Shown: positions 1 to 12,060, numbered from the stretch's first letter. The stretch is DNA of 64,000 bases from Cyrtodaria siliqua (GCA_037043455.1 JAWPHD010001130.1:186001-250000), one strand, 5' to 3'. The notes: generated from the letters alone by a model not told the origin. Program-made: numbers and translations.

Positions 1-424
1 GTCACAAGACATGTAAGAAAGTCTTGTTTGTTTACTAAACAGGTCAATGGTACAGCTGTTTTCACTGATTGACTGTTTTCATTGCTCACAAAGTGTAAGC
101 ATAGAGTCGAAATTTCGAAAATGTTCATCAGTGATCCAGTAAAACTTATTAATACGCTTCTTATACATACAACCACAAAATCGAATAGAAATAGGCAGTT
201 TTCCCCTACTTATAATGCCCATCTTCATCAAAAAAGGAGCGATTATTTTTTATTATAGGAACTACATTCGCCTACACCTCGGCACCTCGGAGGCTTACAT
301 GTAATTAGTGGTGGTAAACCTCTATCCAAACGCACACAAGATGATTAAGAGTTAAAACGAACGTCTGGTCTCAATTCATGAAAATCTTTGACCGGAATAT
401 TTTAAATACCGCTTCATACTTTTT
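1..424. other. Intergenic, nothing recognised
   Basis: AT-rich sequence without a convincing exon, RNA gene or recognised repeat. All open frames are short and have no codon structure. Confidence 0.4.
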
Positions 425-512
425 AAAGGGTCTGGCGTGGCCCTGTGGATAACTGCTGTACTTGAAATCTGGTGAAACCGGGGTCAAGCCTCACCATCAC
501 CACTGAGATTCG
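425..512 (+). repeat. tRNA-like SINE head (weak)
   Basis: A tRNA-like segment with an A-box-like TGGCCCTGTGGATA and a B-box-like GGGGTCAAGCC spaced as in a tRNA-derived pol III promoter. It lacks a complete tRNA fold, so it reads as the head of a decayed SINE and not a tRNA gene. No second copy was noticed in the window, so this is weaker than the SINE-1 to SINE-4 calls. Confidence 0.3.
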
Positions 513-1459
513 TCTTTGAGTTCTACTGCAATATACGTTTCATTAGCCTCGTCCGTCGGATGTAATCTAGGAGCTTCTATGTATTTAAGTCTACCATCCT
601 TGACTTAAAGAACTAGCTATAATACATATATTCGTTATAGTAATAGTTTTTCGTTATAGTAATATTATGCCTGGTTCCAGATTCCTATGTGTGGTCTCCT
701 CTCTCGGCCCCAAATAACCTATAATGTGTCCATGAGCCATTAAACAACATTCAATTCATCCCAAATAAAAAGGGCGAACCAGATGTTCTCCATTCCACAA
801 ACTCCGCACTATCATACCCCTAACATTGTACAGGCAGTGTTAGCCTATCCTATGCGGATGCACCAGATCCTAACCATAGCATTTATCAATTATATATGCC
901 TAGATATATCATATATTTAAATAAAAAGTGACAGCATATATAAATAATTCATCCACTTTCATTTAAATAAATAAAAATAATAGTGAATTTTATCCACACG
1001 CATTTCCCTCTTCGCTGTGCTTCCCTTCTCCCCAAGCTTGACCCCTGAAATGTTAATACTTTGTTCAGAATTGTCCAACATATTTTCCAGCAACTATGCT
1101 GCAATTTCTTGTTGATCAAACATATAAACAGAGTTATCATTATTTTATAAAAAAATATTAAATAAAACATGTTATGTTAATATTTGAAATTGTTTTACAA
1201 TCAAATAACATCCTTTGAGCTGCGCTTCATTTCCATGAAATACAGACAGTGTTCATGAACTAACATTTTAAAGAGGATCTACCTATATATTTTTGTCCAC
1301 CAATTGATATAAAACTTTACTTAATTATAAAGAGGACTATGAAAAAGATAAATGGCAATAATTTCACCACATGTAATATGCGTTTTGTTGGGGAAAAACA
1401 GGATTGAAAAGATCGGATTTTTGAAATTGTATTCGTAATTGTTTTAGACAAGCTGATTG
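513..1459. other. Intergenic, nothing recognised
   Basis: No exon, RNA or repeat structure that I can support. The minus-strand open frame near 949-1170 is low-complexity and hydrophobic, with no family resemblance. Confidence 0.4.
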
Positions 1460-1556
1460 CGGAGATTTCCGATCTTATTCGTTTACAATCGGAACTGCCA
1501 CGTCGGATTGGCGAAGAGTTCCGATCGATTCGTTTACTATCGGAACTGCCCCGAAT
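1460..1556. repeat. Two-copy tandem repeat, about 54 bp
   Basis: The segment TTCCGATC...TTCGTTTAC(A/T)ATCGGAACTGCC occurs twice head to tail (starting near 1463 and 1517). It creates a repetitive minus-strand open frame (RGSSDxKRI motif twice) that is a by-product of the repeat. Confidence 0.6.
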
Positions 1557-2587
1557 AGTTTGTTTTCGTTCAACTGAATCGCATTGCACATGTCCGAGAA
1601 AATCGTAAAAACTCGTAGTTCTCCGGCAGGAATAAAAGGCTGGGCAGCATTTTATTCAAGATATTGTTTTGATCATAATTAATAATTTTCAGAACTGGAA
1701 TATGAACCATGTTTCTTCTTAGAATACTCATAAAATAGCTTTGTATACATATAAATGCAGTAATATTGAGTATTTAATATTTTACATTACAAATCGAGTA
1801 GATATAGGTAGTGCCTCTTTAAATCGGCAAAGGTAACGATATGGGTACGAAACGTATGTAGTACGAACGTGTACGATAATTACCATTTCATTTCGTTTAA
1901 TTTTAATCCATAGATCCAACGTAACTATTAAGGCGGCCATTTCAATTTCACTTTATAATGGCAAGTCAATGGAGAAAAGTGTGTGCGTGGAATTAATCTG
2001 CTAATTGGATTGTTTTAATGAAAAGTAGGTCACAGTTCTGTCAGTTTTGGTTTCCTCTTTCACTATATATGCATTATTTGATAACATGCAATTGGAAACG
2101 ATGAATTAACACATGTTGCTCCCGCCCAGATTTCCTAACGGAAAATTCGGCTTAGCGATTTAACTTCGGGATAGACTGGAGAAAAAAAGCATAAATATCG
2201 TTGAAAGTGGATGGAAATATATCCTGAAGTTAGATATTATTCAACTACGAACTAACCCTGAGATTAATGTTAACTGAATAACAAGCCATTTTGAATAGCA
2301 AGCTTGGTTTGCATATTTAGATGGCTCTGACATATTCGTGTATATCTTTTTTGCAAGCATTTGAATATCTAGCTAGGTTTGAATATGGAGCTGGCACTGA
2401 GATGCAGATTCGTTTTTAACTGGATAACAAGTCATTTTGAATGCCTGTTTGTTTGGCAACTGTGTTCTGTGAATCCGACTTTGATACCATTCAATACTTC
2501 CTTTGCGGCTTTTTAGCATTTTAATATAATGATCATCTTTGTGTTTTATTTATATTGTCTATTAAAGCTACCAAGTTTGTTAGTGTG
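1557..2587. other. Intergenic, faint internal duplication
   Basis: Mostly unstructured. Around 2270-2450 short phrases (ACTG(A/G)ATAACAAG, CATTTTGAAT, TTTGAATAT) recur, suggesting a decayed local duplication. No exon is supported. Confidence 0.35.
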
Positions 2588-2800
2588 TGTCCGGCAGAGT
2601 TATTTTATTTACACTGTTTCGTGTATTTGGGATGATAATAAGGTAAGAGTGAAATGTGGGTGACCATTTTACCTGATTTAACCCCCGCCCCCTACCCCGT
2701 ACCCCAGTGACCTGCTTGTCCCCCTCCGTTCCAAGGCGGTACCCTTATTGTCAGTCCTTTTATGTTCATGGTGTCGCATACGTTGTTCATCTTATCCTAG
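2588..2800 (+). repeat. Dispersed repeat family E, copy 1 (diverged)
   Basis: Matches four other segments of this window (10645-10935, 20788-21065, 21462-21625, and 23338-23530 reversed). The shared order is: TTATTTACACTGT, GGATGA(C)AATAGG(A/G)TAAG, a T(T)TAA(A)CCCCC core, CCGTTCCAAGGCGGTA, then TATTGTCA(A)CC. The most diverged copy. Class unknown; the (G)GTTTAAACC core may be a decayed B box of a tRNA-derived SINE. Confidence 0.6.
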
Positions 2801-2912
2801 ATTCAACGCGTGTTTTGGATAAACATGTTCTGTGAATGATGCGTTTTTCCATTCAACTTGTATACCGACTAAATAGATATAGTACGACATAGCAGTACTT
2901 TAAGTATAATAA

Positions 2913-2967
2913 GTTGTTGTTGCCGCTGTTGCTGTTGATGCTACTGCTACTGCTGCTGCTGTTGCTT
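2913..2967. repeat. TGC/TGT trinucleotide microsatellite
   Basis: Imperfect run of TGT, TGC and TAC triplets. Nothing indicates that it is coding. Confidence 0.7.
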
Positions 2968-3426
2968 TTGTCGCTTTGAAACGTTTGATATAAACTAGCT
3001 TCTGTAGGATTAGGCATCGGCAGTTTTCTCTTTTATCTTGTATACCTGGAAAGTTTCGTAAAATATTTTAGAAACTATAAAAAAAGGACAAAAAAGGAAA
3101 ATGCAAATAGGTAACGGATTTCAACATTACACAATGGATGATAATTCAGTACAAAACAATAAAATAATGAACAAAAGTATGATTTTGATTAGTGGCAACA
3201 TTTATACAAATAAAATGAAACATCGCATTGCTAACAGCAATGCAAAATAAGTGCAATGCACTGTATATTTTAAAGGTTAAACTAATTCAATAATGTCAGC
3301 ATTATAAATGAGTATAATGGGTTATTATTATTTTTGTGAACTTAATCATATAAACGTTTATTATAACATTGCCTCTTAGCCTGTTGGATACGACTAAACT
3401 GATCTAAACTGATCTTTGGGACTCAT
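2968..3426. other. Intergenic, nothing recognised
   Basis: AT-rich; no feature supported. Confidence 0.35.
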
Positions 3427-3655
3427 GTCAACTAGACAGAGTACTCAAATGCCAGATTGTCGGAACGAATCAGAGTTATTCCGTAGTAGTTTCGTATAAT
3501 ATTTTTTGAAATATTTTAACATCGTATAAAAAATGTTGCCTTATATAAGGCTCGTATCCTGAACCTTCGGTTCAGTAGACACATAGCAGACGAGGATCTA
3601 ACCGACGGCGCAGTTGGTTTGTTGTGGTATTAAATAGTATATAACAAATGCCACG
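3427..3655 (-). repeat. SINE-4, copy 1 (tRNA-derived)
   Basis: About 230 bp closely matching 33338-33575. Shared landmarks are GAGTACTCAAATGCC, TTTATTCCGTAGTAG, TTTCGTATAATATTTTTTGA, an interrupted CCTGAACCTT(T/C)GGTTC, and AAATAGTATA. Read on the minus strand the right part is tRNA-like: GGCGCAGTTGGTTAGAG (A-box-like) followed by a B-box-like TTCAGGATACGAGCC, diverged here. A tRNA-derived SINE is inferred from this plus its dispersed second copy. Confidence 0.65.
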
Positions 3656-4237
3656 ATCTGCAATCAGATCTGTTCTGGATAAAAGTGTATGTACTGCTCG
3701 CTGCTCCGCAGTAATGTTTTTGTACCATAAATGAAGTGCTCCAGATTAGAAACAAGAAAAGTATATATAACGCATGCATTATATGTAGACGATTTTAAAT
3801 AATGGGTTAGTTTGTGGAGGCTTTCAAGTCACATACCTGTAGTCGTCGATATGGAGGTGACAGGAAGGTAAAGTGAAGAATTAAAAGATACTGTATGAAT
3901 ACAGATAAGTTTTTATTTGGTCTTAGATATACATTATTATACATGTTAAAGGGAACATATTCAAGTATTTTCAATTAAACGATTTACACCTGAGCTATTA
4001 CAAAGGGAATTTCAGTGACCATGCTACGATATAATATAAAAGTCATATTTACTTAAATCTTACAAGTGATTATCATATGGGCCCTATTTATGTTCATGAT
4101 TCAGTTGTATTCAGGCTCAACCCTGCTTCGGGGTTGACGTTAAGGCAATCAACTTTGCATTTTAAATGAATTACAAGTGATCTTATAGAGAATATTTAAT
4201 TTCTTTACTTCTTTTCTTCATTATAATACTCAAATAT
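3656..4237. other. Intergenic, nothing recognised
   Basis: No supported exon, RNA or repeat. Confidence 0.35.
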
Positions 4238-4362
4238 AAATGGGTGCCGAAACGTCTAGGGTAAAATTTAAAATGATGCCGAAATGGTTTGATGCGGAAA
4301 CGTCTAGGTGCCGATTCGTCTAGTTGTCGAAATGGTTTGGTGCCGAAACGTCCCGAATCGAT
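4238..4362. repeat. Degenerate CCGAAACGTC minisatellite
   Basis: The phrase GGTGCCGAAACGTC and close variants (TGCCGAAATGG, TGCGGAAACGTC, TGCCGATTCGTC) recur about every 15-30 bp. It produces a repetitive minus-strand open frame that I do not consider coding. Confidence 0.6.
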
Positions 4363-4442
4363 CTTGATCACACAGACGCAAAAGGAATTCTGTTGTATGA
4401 AGCCCGGAAGAAGAAAAACACCTTTATAAGTGTAGCACATAC

Positions 4443-4910
4443 GGTGTCAGACCGGTGAAAATCTGCCCATTGAACACAATGCAATATAGGCTATATTTGG
4501 AGATCAGTCAAAAGTTCCACAACATTCGTTCGCTTAAATACACTTTTATTCTGTGTATTAAACACATTTGGCTAGTAAACGATCCCATATCTGGAATAAA
4601 ACACCGATTCAGTTTTTCAACATTTCGCGTCATTCATTCACACTATGCGTATTTTGAAATAACATCTGTCAAAACCACATCTCTACCTAACCTCTGTGCT
4701 CATACTCTCCAAAGAAATAATCCTGAAAAACACAGTAAAATACTTACTATTCATGACAACAGACATACTACTTTAATCTCAGGTTAAATTTAACAATGAA
4801 ATAAAAACTAATCTTGGGAAAAAAACATTCAAACTAGAAACTTTGGATTTTTTCAAAGAACTAGTTTAGCACCCTACGACCCGGAAGTACTTCCTGACTG
4901 ATCTGACACC
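4443..4910. mobile_element. Miniature inverted-repeat element A, copy 1
   Basis: 468 bp that match 6098-6570 almost base for base. The ends are short imperfect inverted repeats: it starts GGTGTCAGACCGG and ends CTGATCTGACACC. It has no coding capacity, and the internal open frame is present in both copies in broken form. A non-autonomous DNA transposon is the simplest reading. No clear target duplication is visible, so the superfamily is open. Confidence 0.7.
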
Positions 4911-6097
4911 TAAATGAGTCGCGACATTTGTTAAAAATATTTATCGAATACATCTAACTGACCAACAAGGTTGACCGAATGGAAAATCAGATGCTTTTGC
5001 GAGGACCTATTTTCTTTTTGGTTCAATTCCTGCATGCAAAGAACCATTCGGCTAATAAAAATCAAGGATTTTAAGACGCGTTATACGAAACTAGAAAAAA
5101 TGCCAAAATAAATGAACCGTTTGGTATATTTCCATCAAGTAAAGTTTTCAAATATTGCCTTCTATATACCAAACTAAAATATACACATAATGTGGGGGTG
5201 TAGATATCAAAATCACTCATGTATGAAATGTCTTAATTTTTCATGGAGAAACAGACACTTTGTTAAATTCCAACAATTTTGAGGCACAAAATAGACCATA
5301 TGCTTTGGAGCACATTTAAATGCACACTGTCCAATAAAATATACAGTTTGGCTATAAAATGCCAGAAGAAAAAAGACAAAATTAAAGTAATTACTCAAAA
5401 AATAAGCCTATCCCATATGCCTGTAGCATACATTCAAGTCTTGGGCAACAGCAAGACAAACTGAATCACACACCGGAATAGTATATATTTCAGTGGATTA
5501 TACCATTATACCAAAGTAATGTGTTAAATTACAATTGTATGCCATTGCATAGTGATTTCATCTGAATTAATGAAGAAAAATGAGTGGGATTTACACCATG
5601 TTTAACAAAACTCTAAAATAAATGCTGAATTCCACAAATTTCTGTATATTTCAGTTTCAGATTGTAAAACCCATCATCGCGTACAAAATGTACAGGTTCT
5701 CAGGCTTTAGATACAAAGTAAAACTCACCCTAGAGTCGCGTCATGACAAAATGTCAGTACCAATACATTTTCAGATTTTAGCCTCATACGGTACCTTAAA
5801 ATAATAAAATTGCAATTTATTGTAGGAATTCTTACAGACCTACTACCTATTGCCACTAATCCACTTAAAGACACTTGAGAGCCTACTTAAATGCTTTAGG
5901 GCCACTCCAAATCACTAGGACCCCCACATTCCACCCTAAAACATACACATTTCTATTTCAATTGCAAACAAAACATGTTCTCTTGTAAAATTCAAACATT
6001 TACATCAGCTTTTTTTCTCACTCTCAGTTGCAAGCTTTCACAGGAAAAATTTAAATGGATTTGGCCATTAATAAGAAAAATGCATTTTGTCCATCTA
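4911..6097. other. Spacer between the two copies of element A
   Basis: About 1.2 kb without long open frames or recognisable motifs. It lacks a primer-binding site after the first repeat and a polypurine tract before the second, which argues against the flanking direct repeats being LTRs. Confidence 0.45.
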
Positions 6098-6570
6098 GGT
6101 GTCAGACCGGTGAAAATCTGCCCATTGAACACAATGCAATATAGGCTATATTTTGAGATCAGTCAAAAGTTCCCCCAACATTCGTTCGCTTAAATACACT
6201 TATATTCTGTGTATTAAACACATTTGGCTAGTAAACGGTGCCATATCTGGAATAAAACACCGATTCAGTTTTTCAACATTTCGCATCATTCATTTACACT
6301 ATGCGTATTTTGAAATAAACAATCTGTCAAAAACATATCTCTGCCTAACATCTGTGCTCATACTCTCCAAAGAAATAATCCTGCAAAAACACAGTAAAAT
6401 ACTTACTATTCATGACAACAGACATACTACTTTAACCTCAGGGTTAAATTTACACAATGAAATAAAAAACTAATCTTGGGAAAAACACATGCAAACTAGA
6501 AACTTTGGATTTTTTCAAGAACTATTTTAGCACCTACGACCCGGAAGTACTTCCTGACTGATCTGACACC
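6098..6570. mobile_element. Miniature inverted-repeat element A, copy 2
   Basis: 473 bp, same orientation as 4443-4910 and differing by scattered substitutions and small indels. The terminal GGTGTCAG and CTGACACC are intact. Together with copy 1 it shows recent amplification or a local duplication. Confidence 0.7.
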
Positions 6571-6734
6571 ATAAGTTGCAGCACAATGGCGGTCAGTAAA
6601 TAATTCTCAATTCTTTTCGTATAAAAAAAGGCATGTTTCACTCATTTAAAGCGGCATTTTTTGGTTTATATCACATTGCTGATCTATTTGTTACATTGTT
6701 CAAGCATTGTCATGTTAAAATTGTGAGTTTTGAA

Positions 6735-6968
6735 AAGGGACATTCATATTTAGAAGTTAAATGATCCCCACTTTCTGTAGAGGTTCACGCATGTACATTA
6801 GCCTCTCGATATCATTTTGACTTAACTACGCTTGCATATATCTAATCACAGATAGTAATATATAAAAACAATTTGCTTTATATAATTCTTATAATTAATA
6901 TTAATGATTGAACAAATGCAACTTATATAGAAACACTAACGTCAAGATTGTCGTGTATATCTTTAAAT
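6735..6968 (-). mobile_element. Decayed TTAA-type miniature element
   Basis: Diverged relative of the element at 49880-50172. Shared interior phrases include AATTTGCTTT and TTAATGATTGAACAAATGCAA, and a remnant of the terminal repeat survives at the right end (CAAGATTGTCGTGTATATCTTTAA). Assignment rests on interior similarity. Confidence 0.5.
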
Positions 6969-7219
6969 TTGGCCTATGTATGAATGACAACATTGCAACA
7001 TTCACAGCTCAGTGCAAGTCAATGACGTGCTAAACCTATATTTTGCAAAGAAAGATAACAAGCACACTGTAACGTAGAACACATAGAATGAGTTACTTCC
7101 CGTATTGTCAAAAACTGTCAAATTTTTTTTTTTACAAAGATAATAACAAGATGAGTTATTTCATTGATTTCAGTGTTGCCTTTATTAGATTTCTTTACAG
7201 TAATCGGACTGTATAATCT

Positions 7220-7935
7220 CATCGTACTGTCATTTACTTGTTTATACACACTTGTATAATTCATCGTAATGCCATTTACTTGTTTATACACACTTGTATA
7301 ATAAGTCGTAATGCCATTATCATCCCTTATTTGTAGACATTTTATCTTTATACGTTTACATTATTTTTAATTATTACTTCATTCCTTCATGATTCATCAG
7401 TTTTTGCGCACAATATGACCTATTTGTGTGTCGGCGTGCCGTAAAACTCCATTCATTCATTACATTATTTTTAATTACTACTTCATTCCTTCATGATTCA
7501 TCGATTTTTTTGCGCACAAAATGACCTATTTATGTGTCGACGTGTCCGTAAAACTCACTCATTCATTCGTAATGCCATTTACTTGTTTATACCAGGGACT
7601 CAGATAAGATAAACGGGTCTTGTTGATACACACCCGTTGAGAGAGTCATTTGTTTATGCTTCATATATATGGTTACTGTGTTTACCATATCATCCCGTCT
7701 TTGTAGATAGTTTTACTTATACATTTAACTAATATAATTATTTAATAATTAAATAATAATTATAAACTATTTCATTGTTCATTTTCATCAGTTTTCGCGC
7801 ACAGTACGACTTTGTGTCGACCTGCCGTAAACTTTCATTCGTTCGTTCGTTCGTTCGTTCATTCATTCATTCATTCATTCATAAATTCATAGATTCATTT
7901 CAAAGTGCATTCATTCATTCATTCATTCATTGTTT
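7220..7935. repeat. Complex tandem repeat region
   Basis: Two repeat types are interleaved. One is about 42 bp (CGTAATGCCATTTACTTG...CACTTGTATAAT) at 7245-7330 and again near 7569. The other is about 100 bp (TTCATTCCTTCATGATTCATC...GTCGGCGTGCCGTAAAACTC) at 7365-7450, 7465-7560 and, decayed, 7765-7835. It ends in a TTCG/ATTC tetranucleotide run at 7838-7930. Confidence 0.75.
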
Positions 7936-8654
7936 TGCAAAAATAAGTGTGTTAAGTTGTTTAAAACATTTACTAAATGTCGATTTATTGAAAACTGAGT
8001 ATTGCAAACATTTTAAATTGCGGGACGTGTAAGATATCGAGTGATATCACCATGTAGCCGGTATTTGCAACGAACTATAGTCGAGCAACTGAGGCATTTT
8101 TCATGAAATTCGTTTGAAAATTAATAGCCTTACCCGTCTAAAGCTTGTCGAATGGTTAATGTCCACTTTATCTAACATTGGCTTTAAGTGGATATCATTT
8201 TGACATATTATCGTCGATAAATTGCCTAAAATGAAGTTAATTCGGAAGTAAATATGATTCAAATAGTTACGTTAGATTACCGTATGATTAGAGCAAACCT
8301 GTGAAAAACAATAAGTCACGTATCAGGATTATGGTATCGATTTTAAAACCCTAAAGTGAAAACAATGTTAATCGCTAGGCTCGACCCTTGCCGCGGTGTA
8401 TTTATACTGTCAAACGGTCAATGTAATTGATCCCTTACCAATTATAAGTATTTGATATTTTTTATTTTAGAAAACATGGAGAAAAATACAATTTTAATTA
8501 AAAAACAGGCTATTTTATTTAATCAATAGAGACTTCCAAATTGTATTTTGTTTAATAAAATGTTGAGGATAATGTTGAGGATAATATGTGTTTAATGAAA
8601 CAGTTTTGATTTGACTTAATCAATAGTCGTCCAACGATAAATATATGCTAAAGG
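7936..8654. other. Intergenic, nothing recognised
   Basis: AT-rich; no supported feature. A short duplication (TGTTGAGGATAAT twice) occurs near 8562-8585. Confidence 0.35.
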
Positions 8655-9069
8655 CTTGGTTGGTTGGTTGATTGGATACTGTGGTTTTACGTCATTTTCA
8701 ACACATTTAGATTATATACTACGGTCGAGTTTTAAGTAGAGGAGGCAGACCACCCACTTTTTCCTGGGTAGAACCTGGGCCAGTATTCATAAAGCAACTT
8801 AAGTAGATATATTAGGCAAAGTTATTGTTGTTTACATATTTTCGAATATGCTTATAAATCTCTCAACGACACTACAGAGCATATATTTTAAGATAAATGT
8901 TTAGCTGTGTAGTTTATTAATCCATAGCATTATTAAACATATCAAGAAGATGTCTTAAATTGGTAAAAAAATAATGTGTTTTAAAAAATGATAAGTTAAG
9001 ATATTGCTAAGAAGCTTATGAATATGGACCCAGTACTGTATAGCTCCCGACATTCGTAAGAATCGACAA
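8655..9069 (-). repeat. SINE-1 fragment interrupted by miniature element B
   Basis: The 3' half of SINE-1 lies on the minus strand. 8655-8776 has the (TTGG)n tail, TTTTACGTCATTTTCAACAC, and GGCAGACCACCCAC up to GGGTAGAACC. The same SINE resumes at 9032 (AGTACTGTA...TCGTAAGAATCGAC). The 8777-9031 block was therefore inserted into a pre-existing SINE. Confidence 0.75.
8777..9031. mobile_element. Miniature inverted-repeat element B, copy 1
   Basis: About 255 bp with terminal inverted repeats of about 18 bp: left GGGCCAGTATTCATAAAGC, right GCTTATGAATATGGACCC. The interior matches 9116-9361 (CTCAACGAC/CTCAGCGAC, TTTAGCT(G/A)TGT, GTTAAGATATTGCTAAGA). Non-coding. Confidence 0.8.
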
Positions 9070-9115
9070 ATCACTTAAAAGTGTTTTGTTGTTGTTTTTT
9101 AATGTGTGTGTTTTT

Positions 9116-9361
9116 GGGCCCGTATTTATAAATTTAAATGCATAATTTTCAAATATCCCTCTTAAGCTCTCAGCGACTCGACAGAACATCTGTTTTACGA
9201 TACGTTTTTAGCTATGTGTTTTATTAATCAATAGCATTATTGAACATTAATTTTAATGTAGATTAAAATATATTAATACGACAGAAAAGGGTGTTGACAA
9301 AATTGACTAGTAAATATTGACTTAAGTTAAGATATTGCTAAGACGCTGTATTAATACGGAC
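9116..9361. mobile_element. Miniature inverted-repeat element B, copy 2
   Basis: Second, more diverged copy only 85 bp downstream of copy 1 and in the same orientation. It begins GGGCCCGTATTTATAA and ends near GTATTAATACGGAC. Confidence 0.75.
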
Positions 9362-10644
9362 ATAGGAGCTTCAAAGTGCTTTTTAAAATTTATTTTAGGT
9401 TAGTAATACATCTATCAAATGTATTATATTATCAGGATTAGCATTAGTTGCTCAACTATTATCTGTTATACATATCAATAGTATTTTAAGGAATATAATA
9501 TGCAATGCAAACGCAACCATGTATCTCTTGCTATCGTAAAAAATATTCTCACTTACAAGTACTATACACGCGGCTAAAACTATGATTAAACTGACGGCAT
9601 CAATCACGATTTTAATATTTGCAAATCAAATTTTCATGATTTTTTAAATATTGAAAAATAAATTATTCCAGTTTATTGCCAATAGCTATCAGTAGTGCAT
9701 AGATTTTTCAGTAAACCTTTGGTAACATTACGATCGAAAAACGTAAAATCCATTTTCCTGATATTTGAATATAGCTTAAAGTCTCCATAAGGAAAATTAT
9801 ACGACAAAAAAATTAATTAAATAGATCAAAAATATATTTTGGGAATAAGTTAAACAAGACAAATACTCTGTTATACAACATGTCCGACATTTAAATGCGT
9901 TTTCGTTATGTTATAAACAAAGGCCGAAATAATAAAAGGAAGTTCGTTTTATTTGTGTAAAAAGCTAATGTGTAATCACCGCAATTGATCAATAGACGCT
10001 TGCTTTTATTCTTCTTATAAAATAATGACAACGACATTATTATTATTTTATTTTTATTATTTTTTTATTTTTTTTTATTTTGTGTATTAAATATAATTAT
10101 ACTAAAACGCTTTGTTACATCTATGTTATTGCATTTTGTTTCAAATCTGGAGTCAAAACCCTTTAAATTAAAACTGAAAATACCGCATGATCGACGGGTA
10201 TCCTTGTAAGCTAACCGTTAATGGGATGGTACTACATATTAGTCATATAGATAGACTTTTATTTCCAAATTCACATAGACTTAAAAACCCGTGAGAATAC
10301 AACATACAGTTTCGCCAAATAGTGCAGGATTTTACAAACAATAAACTACAGTTAATCGGAGACAGTCACAGCAAAATGGACATACACAGACACGCACCAC
10401 AATAATGGAAATTCTCAATATCAATTTTTAAAATGATTCTAATACTCATGGGGACTTTTCAGTATAAGTAAGTAAGCAAGTAAGCCAGTAAGAAAGAAAA
10501 AAGAAAACGTTTATTAAAGTTACATCTGTAAACATGTACATACATATCAGTGGGTGAAATAGTAAACACATATATAATAACCCGGCCCAATGGACCTATA
10601 AGTCACCCGAGTAAAGTTAACCTTGTTGGTTAGAGATTAGATCA
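9362..10644. other. AT-rich intergenic, nothing recognised
   Basis: Contains T-rich runs (around 10040-10080) and no supported exon, RNA or repeat family member. Confidence 0.4.
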
Positions 10645-10935
10645 TGGCGGGGATTTCTTTATTTACACTGTCCTGTTTTAATGGGATGACAGTAGGGTAA
10701 GTGTGAGGTTTGGTGCACCCTAGAACCGGTTTAAACCCCCAGTGGCCTACTTCGCAACTGACCGTTCCAAGGCGGTAGCCCTGTTGTCAACCCTTTTTGT
10801 GTTTGTGATGTCGTTTGCATTTATTATTGCTTTTGCCTTCTTGTTTGTCTGTTTGCGTGTTTGTTTCTGTGTTTTGTGGTTTACTGTCCTCCTTGAATGC
10901 TGCTTTCCCTGTCCGATCTTTTTATATTTCTTATT
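10645..10935 (+). repeat. Dispersed repeat family E, copy 2
   Basis: The best-preserved copy: TGGCGGGGATTTCTTTATTT, GGATGACAGTAGGGTAAG, AGAACCGGTTTAAACCCCC, CCGTTCCAAGGCGGTAGCCC, and a T-rich right part ending CTTGAATGCTG. It gives a hydrophobic 73-residue open frame at 10742-10963 that is absent from the other copies and so not a gene. Confidence 0.75.
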
Positions 10936-10994
10936 GCAATCGCATGAAAATGCAAATGGTTAGAGTTCAGTTTAACCATCATCAACACTGTTAG

Positions 10995-10995
<1 letters not shown>

Positions 10996-11031
<36 letters not shown>
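10996..11031. repeat. GT dinucleotide microsatellite
   Basis: About 16 uninterrupted GT units followed by a G-rich stretch. Confidence 0.9.
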
Positions 11032-11033
<2 letters not shown>

Positions 11034-11561
11034 TGGTTGGGGGAGGGGTGGGGGCGGGATGGCGTTCGGATGGATTTGTGTATGGACAGGCGGAATGACA
11101 CACTTTAACTAGATTACGAAATGCTTGTTCTACTTGTATTGTGTTAACATGTATGCTAACTTTAGTAATTGGAATAAAATAATCATATATGATCATACAC
11201 ATAGTATATTTTTATCAGCTTTTACCTGTTTCAAAACAGGATAAAACTAGGTTTGCATTCGTGTTCTTGTTCTTTTCTGTGTGGTTATACCGCACTTCAA
11301 AAGTGATTCGAAACAATTACCTTATACGCTCGTCATAAGACTGGTATCAATCCATATATAAATGAAACAATAGTATGAACATCTATATAAGGAAAGCTCT
11401 AACAATAATAATAATCCTTGTTTTGTGTGTTTTCCTTTAATAAATGGGGAACAAATAATTAAATACTTATATTTATTTTTGCAATTTTGCAATTGATTAT
11501 TTTAAACCCATTGCTTGGTATAAGTTATAACAGTTGATAACTGTAACGTAGATTACAGAAT

Positions 11562-12060
11562 ACTGTAATGCTGTTACATATTTTACATATAGAACATGTA
11601 GCCTATAACATATACTGTAATGCTTTACACATTTTAACATATAGAACATTTATAACATATACTGTAATGCTGTTACATATTTTAACATATAGAACATGTA
11701 TAAAATATACTGTAATGCATAGAACATGTATGACAAATACTGTAATGCTGTTACACATTTTAACATATAGAACATTTATAACATATACTGTAATGCTGTT
11801 ACATATTTTAACATATAGAACATGTATAAAATATACTGTAATGCATAGAACATGTATAACATATATATTGTAATGCTGTTACACATTTTAACATATAGAA
11901 CATTTATAACATATACTGTAATGCTGTTACATATTTTAACATATAGAATATGTATAAAATATACTGTAATGCATAGAACATGTATAACATATAATGTTAT
12001 GCTGTTACACATTTTAACATATAGAACATTTATAGCATAATACTGTAATGCTGATACACA
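11562..12060. repeat. Higher-order tandem repeat (126 bp = 48+48+30)
   Basis: Built from units starting TACTGTAATGC. Two 48 bp units (one with ACATTTATAACATA, one with ACATGTATAAAATA) plus a 30 bp truncated unit (ATGCATAGAACATGTAT) make a period of about 126 bp, repeated about three and a half times. Open frames on both strands here are repeat artefacts. Confidence 0.85.

Noticed and set aside
4443..6570. LTR retrotransposon with 470 bp LTRs
   Set aside because: No primer-binding site, polypurine tract, coding interior or flanking target duplication, and the repeats have their own inverted termini.
10972..11202. Threonine/histidine repeat protein on the minus strand
   Set aside because: Caused by the GT dinucleotide run; no coding context.
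11568..12040. Proteins with TYTVMLLHILTYRT repeats
   Set aside because: Open frames exist on both strands of the higher-order tandem repeat.
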